Shown here in pieces: positions 18,148 to 29,831 of a DNA stretch of 64,000 bases. The translations under genes were made by a program, and so were the position numbers. Source of the DNA: Ralstonia pickettii (GTDB lineage Bacteria; Pseudomonadota; Gammaproteobacteria; Burkholderiales; Burkholderiaceae); NCBI RefSeq assembly GCF_016466415.2, contig NZ_CP066771.1:2232001-2296000 (forward strand), given 5' to 3'. Numbering within the stretch: the stretch's first letter is position 1; each line of letters starts with the position of its first letter. The notes under the pieces are model-generated. The model ran no database searches, was not told where the DNA came from, and was given only the letters and a program-made list of their open reading frames with translations.

Positions 18148-18168
18148 TTTCGCACGTAGAATGCGAAA
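18148..18168. promoter_or_regulatory. Inverted repeat TTTCGCA-N7-TGCGAAA
   Basis: A perfect 7-bp dyad in the middle of the divergent ureohydrolase-LysR intergenic region. It contains a T-N11-A core of the kind bound by LysR-type regulators (family knowledge). It is the best candidate for the recognition site of the adjacent regulator. Confidence 0.55.
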
Positions 18169-18180
18169 TCTCCGAATCAA

Positions 18181-18200
18181 ACATCGATATATATCGATGT
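18181..18200. promoter_or_regulatory. Perfect 20-bp palindrome before lysR
   Basis: ACATCGATAT followed directly by ATATCGATGT, a perfect palindrome. It ends 10 bases before the GTG start of the LysR gene, where a bound protein would block its expression. It suggests autorepression or a second regulator. Confidence 0.5.
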
Positions 18201-18210
18201 ATCGACCACC

Positions 18211-19107
18211 GTGCTGGGACAAGCTTCCGATCTTGATCTGCGACTGATCCGCGTATTCCTCGCCGTGGTCGACGCGGGCGGCATCACCCCTGCCCAGGCA
18301 ACGCTGAACGTGGGGCAATCCACCATCAGCACGCAGCTGTCCACGCTGGAGACGCGACTCGGCTATCGGCTATGCGAGCGCGGCCGCAGCGGCTTCCGGC
18401 TCACCGCGCGCGGCGAACGCTTCGTCGATTCCGCACGCAAGCTGCTGGGCGCACTCGACGTCTTCAGCGCGGAGGCCCGCAAGGTGGGTCGCACGCTCGT
18501 CGGCACGTTGAATCTCGGCTTGATCGGCCATGCGCCCGTCAACGCGAATGCGCGTATCAGCCAGGCCATCGAGCGCTTTCGGGAGCGCGATGAATCCGTG
18601 CATTTCACGGTCTCGGTGCGCCCGCCCGGGGAGCTGGAAGGACTGCTGCTCGACAGCAAGATCCACATGGCGATCGGCTATTTCTGGCACCGTGTGCCGG
18701 CGCTGGACTACACCACGATCTTCCACGAGACACAGCTTGCGTATGCGGGGCGCGGCCATCCGCTGTTCAGCAAGGCCGGGGACGTGACGCCCGCGCAGGC
18801 ATTGGCGCACGCGTGGGCGTGGCGCAGCTATCCCCTGCCCGATGCGGCGGGGTCGCCAGCCGAGCGGCCGGTGACTGCAGTGGCCGACAACATGGAAGCG
18901 GTGGCCATGCTGGTGCTTTCAGGCCGGCACCTGGGTTACCTGCCGGAGCACTTTGCGGCGCCGTATGTGGCACAGGGCCTGTTGACGCCGTTGGCACCCG
19001 CTGCCATGCGCTACGAGGTGCCGTTCGACATGGTGGTGCGCCGCGACGCCCGGCGCAATGATCTGCTGGCCGCCTTCATCGCCGACATGAAAGCGGCCCA
19101 CGCCTAG
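18211..19107 (+). CDS. LysR-type transcriptional regulator
   Basis: A 298-residue protein with an N-terminal winged helix-turn-helix (LDLRLIRVFLAVVDAGGITPAQATLNV, read in parts; then QSTISTQLSTLETRLGYRLCERG) and an effector-binding domain. The start is a GTG at 18211; an ATG at 18198 is out of frame. It is divergent from the ureohydrolase/transporter pair with three inverted repeats between, the classic layout of a LysR regulator controlling its neighbour. The effector is probably the pathway's guanidino compound, by inference. Confidence 0.88.
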   Translation: MLGQASDLDLRLIRVFLAVVDAGGITPAQATLNVGQSTISTQLSTLETRLGYRLCERGRSGFRLTARGERFVDSARKLLGALDVFSAEARKVGRTLVGTLNLGLIGHAPVNANARISQAIERFRERDESVHFTVSVRPPGELEGLLLDSKIHMAIGYFWHRVPALDYTTIFHETQLAYAGRGHPLFSKAGDVTPAQALAHAWAWRSYPLPDAAGSPAERPVTAVADNMEAVAMLVLSGRHLGYLPEHFAAPYVAQGLLTPLAPAAMRYEVPFDMVVRRDARRNDLLAAFIADMKAAHA

Positions 19108-19122
19108 GAAAACGGCAAGCCG

Positions 19123-19548
19123 TCAGTTCGATGCCCGTTGCACCAACTCCATGAACGCCTTGGCCGGCAGCGGCCCATGACACGACTGGGTGCCGTTGGG
19201 CCCGCGCAGCAGCAGCCAGACGCTCTCGCTGGCCGGTGGCTGAATCACGAACGGTTGGTGCGCCGCAGCCTCAGGCAGACGCGGATCGACCGGCGCCTGG
19301 ATCGGCACGACCTGCCCAGCGTGCCCCTTCACCAAGGCGCTGCACTCGGCGCCTGGCAGCTCGGTCGCGTGCAGGAAATCCTTGTTGACCAAGGCCTCGG
19401 CAAGCACCGTGTCAGGCGCGGTAAGGAAGGAATCGACGTCAAAACGGGACGCACCCGTGGAGGCGCATCCCGCAAACACGGCTGCCGCTGACGCTGCAGC
19501 GGCTACGGCGGCGGCTCGGTGCAGCGACGTGGTGAACGGCAAAGGCAT
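19123..19548 (-). CDS. Small predicted lipoprotein, function unknown
   Basis: A 141-residue protein with a signal region (AAAVAAAASAAAVFAGC) and lipobox FAGC, Cys at about 28. The mature part is proline-rich with two further Cys (AECSALV and TQSCHGPL) that could form a disulphide. AGGAG lies 8 bases before the ATG. It follows lolA by 46 bases in the same direction, so it may be co-transcribed with it. I recognise no domain. Confidence 0.7.
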   Translation of the reverse strand: MPLPFTTSLHRAAAVAAAASAAAVFAGCASTGASRFDVDSFLTAPDTVLAEALVNKDFLHATELPGAECSALVKGHAGQVVPIQAPVDPRLPEAAAHQPFVIQPPASESVWLLLRGPNGTQSCHGPLPAKAFMELVQRASN

Positions 19549-19594
19549 GGTCGGTCTCCTGGTCTAGGACAGCAACGGCGCCGGCCTGCACGCG

Positions 19595-20242
19595 TCATTG
19601 CTTGATGACGTCGGCCCCTTTGGGCGGCGTAAAGCGGAACACGTTGGCCGGCAGTTGCGGATTCTTCTGGATGTTCGAGAACGTCAGCAAGGTCGTGTTT
19701 CCGAAGGCATCGCGCAGCTCCATCCCCTGCAGCTCGCCGCTGCGGAAACCAATGGCGATGCGTTCGAACTGGGTGTCCTTGGCCTTGGGGGTAAGTTCAG
19801 CCCAGTCGATGCCGTCTTTGGTACCGCCTTCCTTGAGCGTGAAGTTCTTGGCCAGATCGTTGCTGCCGAACAGGATGGCGGCCGGGCTGGAGCCCAGCGA
19901 GGCATCAAGCTTGCGCTCCGTGATCTGGTTCAGGTCCTTGTCGAAGATGTAGAGCGTCTGGCCGTCGGCCGAGAGTTGCTGCTCGTACGGCTTTACATAG
20001 CGCCAGACAAAGCGGCCCGGGCGCGAGAAAACGAAATCGCCGCTGGACGTGCCGGCCACGCGCAGCGGGTTACCGTTGGTGCCGCCCTTCACCTGCCGCT
20101 GCACGAACTCACCGCGCGCGGTGCTGACGTTGCTCACGAAGGCGTTGAGCTGTTCGACTGCCCCCGCGTAGGCGCCGGCAGACCATGCCGCCAGCGAGAC
20201 CAGCCCGGCGGCCATCAGGTGACGTGCTTTCAACACAAACAT
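19595..20242 (-). CDS. lolA: Outer-membrane lipoprotein carrier protein LolA
   Basis: A 215-residue periplasmic chaperone that takes lipoproteins from LolCDE to LolB. There is a signal peptide ending near SAGAYA. Family features are the N-terminal [14 protein letters not shown] strand-helix, [17 protein letters not shown], and the C-terminal [12 protein letters not shown]. The start [10 protein letters not shown] at 20242 is preceded by a GGAA site; a longer in-frame upstream extension is not typical. It lies 98 bases after ftsK in the same direction, a conserved order. Confidence 0.95.
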   Translation of the reverse strand: MFVLKARHLMAAGLVSLAAWSAGAYAGAVEQLNAFVSNVSTARGEFVQRQVKGGTNGNPLRVAGTSSGDFVFSRPGRFVWRYVKPYEQQLSADGQTLYIFDKDLNQITERKLDASLGSSPAAILFGSNDLAKNFTLKEGGTKDGIDWAELTPKAKDTQFERIAIGFRSGELQGMELRDAFGNTTLLTFSNIQKNPQLPANVFRFTPPKGADVIKQ

Positions 20243-20340
20243 AGGAATTCCGGTTTCAGTTGATCTTGTTATTAGTGGCCGGCCGCGCCGGAACATTCCG
20301 CCCGCGCGGTAACGCGATGTAACTGCAAATGCGGGCAGCG

Positions 20341-22686
20341 TCATTCCTCTTCGACGACGTTGCCGTTGCGGTTGGGCGCCAGGATTTCGCGGTTGCCGTT
20401 GCCGGACATGGCAGACACAAGGCCCGCCTTTTCCATGTCCTCAAGCAGGCGTGCGGCGCGGTTATAGCCGATGCGCAGGTGGCGCTGCACCAGCGAGATC
20501 GACGCGCGACGGTTCTTGAGCACCACGTCGACCGCCTGGTCGTACAGCGGATCAGCCTCACCGCCGCCCGCACCGACAAGGCCAGCACCGCCACCAAAGC
20601 CATCGACGCCGCCCTCGCCATCAGCCAAGCCGCCTTCGAGAATCCCTTCGATGTAGTTCGGCTCACCCTGCGCCTTGAGGTTATCGACGATGCGGTGGAC
20701 TTCCTCGTCCGACACGAACGCACCGTGCACCCGCACCGGCAGGCCGGTGCCCGGCGCGAGATACAGCATGTCGCCCATGCCGAGCAGTGCCTCGGCGCCC
20801 TGCTGGTCGAGAATGGTGCGCGAGTCGATCTTGCTGCTGACCTGGAACGCGATCCGCGTCGGCACGTTGGCCTTGATCAGGCCCGTAATCACGTCCACCG
20901 ACGGACGCTGCGTCGCCAGCACCAGGTGGATGCCGGCGGCACGCGCCTTCTGCGCAATCCGTGCGATTAGTTCTTCGACCTTCTTGCCGACCACCATCAT
21001 CAGGTCGGCCAGCTCATCGATCACGATGACAATCATGGGCAGCTTGTCGAGCGGCTCCGGCGCGTCGGGCGTCAGGCTGAACGGGTTGGCAATCTTTTCT
21101 TCGCGCGCGGCGGCTTCTTCGATCTTCTTGTTGAAGCCGGCCAGGTTTCGCACGCCCATCTTGCTCATGAGCTTGTAGCGCCGCTCCATCTCGCCCACGG
21201 CCCAATTGAGCGCGTGGCCGGCCTGGCGCATGTCGGTCACGACCGGGCACAGCAGGTGCGGAATGCCTTCGTAGATGCTCAACTCCAGCATCTTCGGGTC
21301 GATCAGGATCAGGCGCACCGCGTCCGCCTTCGCCTTGTACAGCAGCGACAGGATCATCGCGTTGATGCCGACCGACTTACCGGAACCCGTGGTGCCGGCC
21401 ACCATGCAGTGCGGCATCTTCGCCAGATCGGCTACGACCGGCTTGCCGGCAATGTCCTTGCCCAGCGCCAGCGTAAGCTGCGATGCGCTCTCGTTATAGA
21501 CCTGCGAACCAAGGATCTCCGACAGGCGCACCGCCTGGCGCTTCGGGTTCGGCAGCTCCAGGCCCATGTAGTTCTTGCCCGGAATCGTCTCGACTACGCG
21601 GATCGACACCAGTGACAGCGAACGCGCCAGGTCCTTCGCCAAGTTGACGATCTGGCTGCCCTTGACGCCCGTGGCAGGTTCGATTTCGTAGCGCGTGATG
21701 ACCGGGCCCGGATAGGCCGCCACCACCTGCACTTCCACGCCGAAATCCTTGAGCTTCTTCTCGATCAGGCGCGAGGTGAATTCCAGCGTTTCGGCGCTGA
21801 CGGTCTCCACAACCGGCGGGATCGGATCGAGCAGCGCCAGCGGCGGCAGGTCGGAATCGTGAATATCGACAAACAGCGGCTGCTGCTTTTCGCGCTCCAC
21901 GCGCTCGCTCTTGACCACGGCGGTCGGGCGCACGATCTGCACCGGCGGCGATTCTTCAATGCGCACGCGGCGCGTTTCGACCACTTCTTCGCGCTCGACC
22001 TTGGCCGCCTCGCCGATGGCCCGGTCCTGTTTGCTCTCCCGGCGCGTCTTGAAGCCGACGAACAGCATCTCGACGCCCGCACCGATCTGCTCGGCGAGGT
22101 TCAGCCACGAAAAATGGAAGAACAGCGACAGCCCGACCAGGAATGCAAACAGCAGCGCCAGCGTGCCGCCCGTGAAGCCCAGCGAATGCTGCATCGCACC
22201 GCCGATCACATCGCCCAGCACGCCTCCCGGTGCACGCGGCAGCTTCATGTGCAGCGAGTACATGCGAATGGCTTCCAAGCCCATGCTGGAAGCCAGGATG
22301 AGCGCAAAGCCGATCCACGTGACACTGGCATCAACACGCGCCGTGGAGGTGCGCGGAAGACGCTCGTCCGACATCAGCTCGCGCCAGCCGCGCCAGACCT
22401 TGCGCACGAGCAGAACAGCCCACCAGTAGGCGGACGCGCCAAAGACAAACAGCAGCAGATCGGCCAGCCACGCGCCCACGCGGCCGCCCAGGTTGCGGAT
22501 CTCGTCGACCTGGCTGGCGTGGGTGAAACCGGGATCGGCCCGGTTGTATGACAGGAGAATGATCAGGAAGGCGATGGTCACCGCCAGCATCAGGAACCAG
22601 CGGACCTCCCCCAGCAGCCGGCCAATGCGGGACGGCAGTGCGGACGGATCGGTGCGGGTTGTCGGAGTGGTGGAAGCTCGAGCCAT
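20341..22686 (-). CDS. ftsK: DNA translocase FtsK
   Basis: A 781-residue septal DNA pump. Four membrane helices lie in the first 190 residues (for example [19 protein letters not shown]). A linker, shorter than in E. coli, follows, then a RecA-like motor with Walker [15 protein letters not shown] and Walker [15 protein letters not shown]. The C-terminal gamma winged helix ([20 protein letters not shown]) recognises KOPS sites and activates XerD. It acts at the division septum in resolving and segregating chromosomes. The start [10 protein letters not shown] was chosen on family length. It is divergent from trxB. Confidence 0.96.
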   Translation of the reverse strand: MARASTTPTTRTDPSALPSRIGRLLGEVRWFLMLAVTIAFLIILLSYNRADPGFTHASQVDEIRNLGGRVGAWLADLLLFVFGASAYWWAVLLVRKVWRGWRELMSDERLPRTSTARVDASVTWIGFALILASSMGLEAIRMYSLHMKLPRAPGGVLGDVIGGAMQHSLGFTGGTLALLFAFLVGLSLFFHFSWLNLAEQIGAGVEMLFVGFKTRRESKQDRAIGEAAKVEREEVVETRRVRIEESPPVQIVRPTAVVKSERVEREKQQPLFVDIHDSDLPPLALLDPIPPVVETVSAETLEFTSRLIEKKLKDFGVEVQVVAAYPGPVITRYEIEPATGVKGSQIVNLAKDLARSLSLVSIRVVETIPGKNYMGLELPNPKRQAVRLSEILGSQVYNESASQLTLALGKDIAGKPVVADLAKMPHCMVAGTTGSGKSVGINAMILSLLYKAKADAVRLILIDPKMLELSIYEGIPHLLCPVVTDMRQAGHALNWAVGEMERRYKLMSKMGVRNLAGFNKKIEEAAAREEKIANPFSLTPDAPEPLDKLPMIVIVIDELADLMMVVGKKVEELIARIAQKARAAGIHLVLATQRPSVDVITGLIKANVPTRIAFQVSSKIDSRTILDQQGAEALLGMGDMLYLAPGTGLPVRVHGAFVSDEEVHRIVDNLKAQGEPNYIEGILEGGLADGEGGVDGFGGGAGLVGAGGGEADPLYDQAVDVVLKNRRASISLVQRHLRIGYNRAARLLEDMEKAGLVSAMSGNGNREILAPNRNGNVVEEE

Positions 22687-22770
22687 GCGGGAGACGCGGA
22701 GAGACGGATGTGCCGCTCGGGCGAGACCGCGCGGCTTGGGACAGCACAAGTACGATGCCAAGGATTGTAA

Positions 22771-23862
<1,092 letters not shown>

Positions 23863-23898
23863 GCTTCATCGCCCCGGGTCTCCCGGGCGCAGACAACG

Positions 23899-23926
23899 CG
23901 GCCGATGGGTGACCATCGGCCGTTTT
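23899..23926 (+). terminator. Rho-independent terminator of trxB
   Basis: CGGCCGATGG (23899-23908) and CCATCGGCCG (23913-23922) form a perfect 10-bp stem with loop GTGA, followed by TTTT. Confidence 0.85.
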
Positions 23927-23991
23927 GCCGTGTGCGGCGCCTTCGTATAATCGATAGACGCTCCACCCGACGTGCTCGCCCGCCCTTCACC

Positions 23992-24657
23992 ATGAAACGC
24001 GCTTCTTCCTCCGCCAACAAGCTCAGCCTGACCGACCTGGTCAGTCTGCGTGACCAGCTCAAACACGAGACGGAGGCACGCGAAGCCGAGCGGCAGCGCG
24101 CTGAAGCCGCCGCCCGCAAGGCCGCCGAAGAGGCCAACGTGTTCCGAGCCAGCATCGGCGAGGTGAGCGCCCTGCGCCAGAACAAGCGCGTTGAACATCC
24201 GCGCAATCCGCCCGCGCCGGACCCCGTGCATTCGCGCGCCGAAGAGCAGACCGTCCTGCGCGATTCCCTGTCGGATGAGTTCGATGTGGACAACTTGCTC
24301 GAAACCGACGACACGCTGTCCTACCGTCGCCCGGGCATTGGCGACGACGTGCTCAAAAAGCTACGCCGAGGCGAGTGGGCCACGCAAGACCAAATCGACC
24401 TGCACGGCATGCGCCGCGAAGAAGCCCGCGAGGCGTTGGCCGCCTTCCTGCGCCGTGCCGTGCAGCGCGGCATCCGCTGCGTGCGCGTGATCCACGGCAA
24501 GGGTCTCGGCTCGCCCGACAAAACGCCCGTGCTCAAAGGCAAGGTGCGCTCGTGGCTGGTGCAGAAGGAAGAGGTGATCGCCTTCGTCGAGCCGCGCAAC
24601 ACGGCGGGCGGCGCGGGCGCCGTGCTCGTGCTGCTGCGCCAGCCGTACGGCTCCTGA
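23992..24657 (+). CDS. Smr-domain protein (MutS2 C-terminal-like)
   Basis: A 221-residue protein. Residues 15-60 are a charged helix, probably coiled coil (LKHETEAREAERQRAEAAAR). The C-terminal Smr domain shows DLHGMRREEAREAL, then the RVIHGKGLGS loop and GGAGAVLVLLR. Smr domains nick or bind nucleic acids; in bacteria the stand-alone forms have no settled role, though some act in RNA cleavage at stalled ribosomes. The start at 23992 was chosen because the upstream frame overlaps the trxB terminator. It is close to the next gene (21 bases). Confidence 0.88.
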   Translation: MKRASSSANKLSLTDLVSLRDQLKHETEAREAERQRAEAAARKAAEEANVFRASIGEVSALRQNKRVEHPRNPPAPDPVHSRAEEQTVLRDSLSDEFDVDNLLETDDTLSYRRPGIGDDVLKKLRRGEWATQDQIDLHGMRREEAREALAAFLRRAVQRGIRCVRVIHGKGLGSPDKTPVLKGKVRSWLVQKEEVIAFVEPRNTAGGAGAVLVLLRQPYGS

Positions 24658-24678
24658 TCGCAGTCAGACGGGACACAC

Positions 24679-25302
24679 ATGCACGTAACGCGCCTGCAGT
24701 TGGTGATGCACTGGGTGGAGATCCTCGCGGTCTTCTCGTTTGCCATCTCGGGGCTGGCAGAGGCCAAACGGCGTCGGCTCGATGCTGTGGGCGCGTTCAT
24801 CGTTGCGTTCCTGACCGCGTTTGGGGGCGGTACGCTGCGCGATCTTCTGCTGGATCGGCGGCCGTTCTACTGGATCGAGCACGAGCAATACCTGCTTGCG
24901 CTGTTCGTGATGAGCCTGTTTGCCAACTGGGTGATCCGGCTGGTGAGCCAGCTGGTTTCCGACCGCGTGCTGATCGTGGCCGACGCCATCGGCTTGGGGC
25001 TCTTTGGCGTGCTGGGCACGCAACTGGCGCTCGATGCGGGCGTGCCGGTCTTCGTGTCGGTGATGATGGGCGTGATCACGGCGGCCTTTGGCGGCCTGCT
25101 GCGCGACGTGGTCTGCAATGAAGTGCCCATGCTGCTGCGGGACAATCACCCGTACGCAACGTGCGCGTTTCTGGGGTGCTTCCTCTACGTCGGGCTGACG
25201 CACACGGACTTGCTGCCGAGCGTGTCCGTGGTGATCGCCACGCTGGCGATCGTGATCGGGCGGCTGGTGACGCTGCGCTGGAACATCACCCTGCCGCGTT
25301 GA
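24679..25302 (+). CDS. TRIC-type (UPF0126) membrane channel family protein
   Basis: A 207-residue membrane protein made of two similar three-helix halves. Each carries the family signature: AFGGGTLRDLLLDRRPFYW in the first, AAFGGLLRDVVCNEVPMLL in the second. The fold is that of trimeric intracellular cation channels; bacterial members conduct K+ and other monovalent cations, with unknown physiology. It lies 21 bases after the Smr gene. Confidence 0.88.
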   Translation: MHVTRLQLVMHWVEILAVFSFAISGLAEAKRRRLDAVGAFIVAFLTAFGGGTLRDLLLDRRPFYWIEHEQYLLALFVMSLFANWVIRLVSQLVSDRVLIVADAIGLGLFGVLGTQLALDAGVPVFVSVMMGVITAAFGGLLRDVVCNEVPMLLRDNHPYATCAFLGCFLYVGLTHTDLLPSVSVVIATLAIVIGRLVTLRWNITLPR

Positions 25303-25343
25303 CCCACGCTGCCAGGCGCGAGCGCCGGCCAAACATTGCAGCT

Positions 25344-26323
<980 letters not shown>

Positions 26324-26332
26324 GACCGCGGC

Positions 26333-27970
26333 TTACTCTTTGAAGCGCGACGTGATCGGATACCGCCAGTCGCGGCCGAACGCGCGCTGCGTCACGCGAA
26401 TGCCCACCGGCGCCTGACGCCGCTTGTATTCGTTGATCTTGATGAGGCGCACGATCTTGTGTACGTCGGCCTCGGCAAACCCATTCGCGATGATGTCGGC
26501 CACCGGCTGGTTCTGCTCCATGTAGCGCTGCACGATGGCGTCGAGCGCATCGTATTCGGGCAGGCTGTCCTGGTCGGTCTGGTTCTCGCGCAGCTCGGCC
26601 GATGGCGCGCGGGTCAGGATGCGCTCGGGAATCACTTCCGACAACGTATTGCGATAGCGGCACAGCCGGTAGACCAGCGTCTTGAAGATGTCCTTGATGA
26701 CGGCAAAACCGCCGGCCATATCGCCGTACAGCGTGCAGTAACCGACGGCCATTTCGCTCTTGTTGCCAGTGGTGAGGACGATGCGGCCGCTTTTGTTGGA
26801 CAACGCCATCAGCAGCGTGCCGCGAATGCGCGCCTGGATGTTCTCTTCCGTCGCATCTTCGGGCAACCCGCGGAACTCCTCCGCCAGTGCGCCCTTGAAT
26901 GCGTCGAACATCGGGCTGATGGCGATTTCGTCGTACTGCACGCCAAGGCGGGCCGCCATGTCGCGCGCGTCCACCCACGAGATATCTGCCGTGTAGCGCG
27001 AGGGCATCATCACCGCGCGTACACGGTCGGCGCCCAGCGCATCGACGGCAATCGCAAGCACCAACGCCGAATCGACGCCGCCCGACAAGCCGATGATCGC
27101 GCCCGGGAAGCCGTTCTTGCCGAGGTAGTCGCGCACGCCCAGCTTGAGCGCCTCGTACACCTGGGCTTCGAGCGAGGCCTCCGGCACGATCGTACCCGGC
27201 AGGGCGCGTCCGCCATCGAACTGAACGTAGCCGACGCCCTCCACAAACTGCCCCATCCGAACGACAACGTTGCCTTCGGCATCAAGCACGAACGAGCCCC
27301 CGTCGAACACGAGTTCATCCTGCCCGCCGACGAGGTTTGCATACACATGCGGCAAGCCCGATTCCTTCACACGCGCACCGATGATCCGCTCGCGCAGGTC
27401 TTCCTTGTCGAGGTGGTACGGCGAGGCGTTGGGGATCAACACAACCTGCGCGCCGGCGGCCTTGGCATAGGCCGTGGCCGTGGCGTACCAGGCGTCTTCG
27501 CAGATGATGACGCCGAAGCGCGTGCCGTCCACTTCGAACACAAAGGGCTCGGTGCCGGGCTGGAAGTAGCGCTTCTCGTCGAAGACCTCGTTGTTGGGCA
27601 GTTCCAGCTTGTTGTACCGGCCGACCACACGGCCATCCACGGCCACCGTGGCGCTGTTCGTGGGCTTGGGCAGCACGCCGGGCGCCGGGGCTTCCAGCGA
27701 GAGTTGCGGGTGCCCGATCAGCACGTGCAAACCCGGGAAGGCCGCCAGCTCGGCGATGAGCGCGTCGAGCGCACGGGCGCTGGCATCGACAAAGGCCGGG
27801 CGCAGCAGCAGGTCTTCGGGCGGATAACCGGTGAGCGACAGTTCCGGCGTGAGCAGGATGCGCGCACCAGCCTGGTGCGCTTCGCGCGCGGCGGCGACGA
27901 TGCGGGAAGCATTGCCGGCGAAATCGCCGACGGTGCAGTTGATCTGGGCGAGAGCGACAGAGACGGTCAT
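26333..27970 (-). CDS. nadE: Glutamine-dependent NAD+ synthetase
   Basis: A 545-residue two-domain enzyme that makes NAD+ from deamido-NAD+, using glutamine as nitrogen source. The N-terminal nitrilase-type glutaminase domain shows its Glu-Lys-Cys triad in LTPELSLTGYP, RYNKLELPN and GVIICEDAWY. The C-terminal synthetase domain has the P-loop GLSGGVDSALVLAI and LTTGNKSEMAVGYCTLYGD. The start MTVSVALAQINCTVGDF at 27970 is the family start. It is the first gene of the nadE-methyltransferase-glnB run. Confidence 0.96.
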   Translation of the reverse strand: MTVSVALAQINCTVGDFAGNASRIVAAAREAHQAGARILLTPELSLTGYPPEDLLLRPAFVDASARALDALIAELAAFPGLHVLIGHPQLSLEAPAPGVLPKPTNSATVAVDGRVVGRYNKLELPNNEVFDEKRYFQPGTEPFVFEVDGTRFGVIICEDAWYATATAYAKAAGAQVVLIPNASPYHLDKEDLRERIIGARVKESGLPHVYANLVGGQDELVFDGGSFVLDAEGNVVVRMGQFVEGVGYVQFDGGRALPGTIVPEASLEAQVYEALKLGVRDYLGKNGFPGAIIGLSGGVDSALVLAIAVDALGADRVRAVMMPSRYTADISWVDARDMAARLGVQYDEIAISPMFDAFKGALAEEFRGLPEDATEENIQARIRGTLLMALSNKSGRIVLTTGNKSEMAVGYCTLYGDMAGGFAVIKDIFKTLVYRLCRYRNTLSEVIPERILTRAPSAELRENQTDQDSLPEYDALDAIVQRYMEQNQPVADIIANGFAEADVHKIVRLIKINEYKRRQAPVGIRVTQRAFGRDWRYPITSRFKE

Positions 27971-28025
27971 GGGGGCAATGTGGATTGCAAGCGCGGCATC
28001 CGAAGCTCGAATTAGAATCGGCGGC

Positions 28026-29258
28026 ATGACCTCTCGCCCCCTTGCTCCCGAGCCTCAAGCGCGCGCTGGTTCGCGACACGAATTGGCCGATTATCGCACG
28101 CGACTTGTGACCGATCTGCGTGACATCGGCCGCGATGCCTGGGATGCCCTGCTCGCCCTGCAGCCCGAGGCAACGCCTTTTCTGCGCTTCGATTTCCTGC
28201 ACGCCCTGCATGCGAGCGGCAGCGCATCGCCCGACACCGGCTGGTCGCCGCAATACCTGACGCTGTGGCAAGACGGCCCCGACGGCGAAGTGCTCGCTGC
28301 AGCCGTACCGCTGTACGTGAAAGGCCACTCCTATGGCGAGTACGTCTTCGACTGGGCGTGGGCCAATGCGTATGCGCAGCACGGGCTGGAGTACTACCCA
28401 AAATGGCTGTCGGCCGTGCCGTTTACGCCGGTGCAGGGTGCTCGGTTGCTGGCGCGGGAAGCGGCTGCGCGCGCAGCGCTGGTCGAAACGTTGCTGGCAG
28501 TGGCGCGCCAGAGCGCGTTGTCATCGCTGCATGTGCTGTTTCCCACTGCCGGTGAAGCCGAGCAACTGCGCAGCGCCGGCATGCTGCTGCGGCACGGCGT
28601 GCAGTTCCACTGGTGCAATCCGGGCTTCGCCAGCTTCGACGACTTCCTGGCCGCGCTGGAACAGAAGAAGCGCAAGAATATCCGCGCGGAGCGTCGCCGC
28701 GTGCATGAGGCCGGCATCACCTTCCGTCACGTCCCCGGCGCAGCCGCCACGGACGCCGACTGGCGCTTCTTCCACCGGTGCTATCGCACCACTTACCGCG
28801 AGCATCACTCGTCGCCGTATCTGAACCTGGAGTTCTTCCGCCAGATCGCTCGGACGATGCCGGAAAACCTGCTCCTGGTGATCGCCTCGCGTGATGGCAA
28901 TGACATCGCCAGCGCGCTGCTGGTGATCGACATGCGCCCCGAGGCGTCCGTCATGTACGGCCGCTACTGGGGCGCGATCGAGCATCACCCCTGCCTGCAC
29001 TTTGAGACGGCGTATTACCAGCCGTTGACGTACTGCATCGCGCACGGCATCCGCACGTTCGAAGGTGGTGCGCAAGGCGAACACAAGATGGCACGCGGCT
29101 TCGAGCCCGTGGCGACGCTGTCGGCACACTGGCTGGCGCACCCCGCATTTGCCGATGCCGTGGGCAGGTTCCTCGACCGCGAAACGGCCGGCATGGAAGC
29201 GTATCTGGACGAACTGACGGACCGCTCGCCGTTCAGGCAGCGGCCGGGATCGGACTAG
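28026..29258 (+). CDS. FemAB-like / DUF482 GNAT-fold acyltransferase
   Basis: A 410-residue protein with the features of the DUF482 (FemAB_like) family: PFLRFDFLHALHASGSAS near the start, HSYGEYVFDWAWANAY, LEQKKRKNIRAERRRV, and near the end FEGGAQGEHKMARGF. The fold is a tandem GNAT of the peptidoglycan-branching FemAB type, but the actual acceptor in Gram-negatives is not known. The length is typical. It is divergent from nadE, with 55 bases between. Confidence 0.86.
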   Translation: MTSRPLAPEPQARAGSRHELADYRTRLVTDLRDIGRDAWDALLALQPEATPFLRFDFLHALHASGSASPDTGWSPQYLTLWQDGPDGEVLAAAVPLYVKGHSYGEYVFDWAWANAYAQHGLEYYPKWLSAVPFTPVQGARLLAREAAARAALVETLLAVARQSALSSLHVLFPTAGEAEQLRSAGMLLRHGVQFHWCNPGFASFDDFLAALEQKKRKNIRAERRRVHEAGITFRHVPGAAATDADWRFFHRCYRTTYREHHSSPYLNLEFFRQIARTMPENLLLVIASRDGNDIASALLVIDMRPEASVMYGRYWGAIEHHPCLHFETAYYQPLTYCIAHGIRTFEGGAQGEHKMARGFEPVATLSAHWLAHPAFADAVGRFLDRETAGMEAYLDELTDRSPFRQRPGSD

Positions 29259-29323
29259 CAGGGGGAAAACAGCGGAGGGGGGAAAGACAGCGCCCGCACG
29301 AACGGCGGACGCGGTGGCGCAGC

Positions 29324-29530
29324 TTAGTGCTCGGCAGGTTTCTGCTGGGCGATCACGCAGTGTGCGGCGTTCGAATCAACCGCCATGGAGGGGACAGCCA
29401 TGGAGGGCGATGCGACGGCACGCTCGCCAGCGTGGGCTGCGTCCGGCGGCCCAACCAGCAGCGCCCACGCGGTAAATGCCGCCATAGCCACGGCGGAGAG
29501 CACGGGAACGACAACAGTCTTGTTCAACAT
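29324..29530 (-). CDS. Small predicted exported or membrane peptide
   Basis: A 68-residue frame beginning MLNKTVVVPVLSAVAMAAF, with one hydrophobic segment ending TAWALLVG, then a Ser/Ala/Val-rich tail with repeats of SMAV and one Cys. No family was recognised. The start at 29530 lacks a strong ribosome binding site. It fills the gap between two convergent genes; coding status is plausible, not proven. Confidence 0.45.
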   Translation of the reverse strand: MLNKTVVVPVLSAVAMAAFTAWALLVGPPDAAHAGERAVASPSMAVPSMAVDSNAAHCVIAQQKPAEH

Positions 29531-29763
29531 CGCAGTACCGGGGGTTGGAGTCAAACTTGCCCGGGAGTCTAGAGGGGTCGTTTCCGATGGGCAAATGAGC
29601 GTTTCTTAAATCTCTGTGTAGCAGAACTACCGGGCGGTAAGTATGCGCTATGCGTGAAAAATACCATGGAACGCATACAACGGGCCCACCCGGCCACAGA
29701 TGGCGCCCCGATGCGAGTCGACGAATCTCCGCGCGTTACACCGATGACGGCTTTGCAAAGAAA

Positions 29764-29796
29764 AAATCCCGGCGCTCCATCCGGAGGCCGGGATTT
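29764..29796 (-). terminator. Rho-independent terminator of ppa
   Basis: AAATCCCGGC (29764-29773) pairs with GCCGGGATTT (29787-29796), with a small inner stem CTCC/GGAG. A runs to the left give a T run on the minus strand. It lies 36 bases past the ppa stop. Confidence 0.85.
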
Positions 29797-29831
29797 GTAA
29801 GACACGCCGTACAGCGAAATCGTGAAATTGC

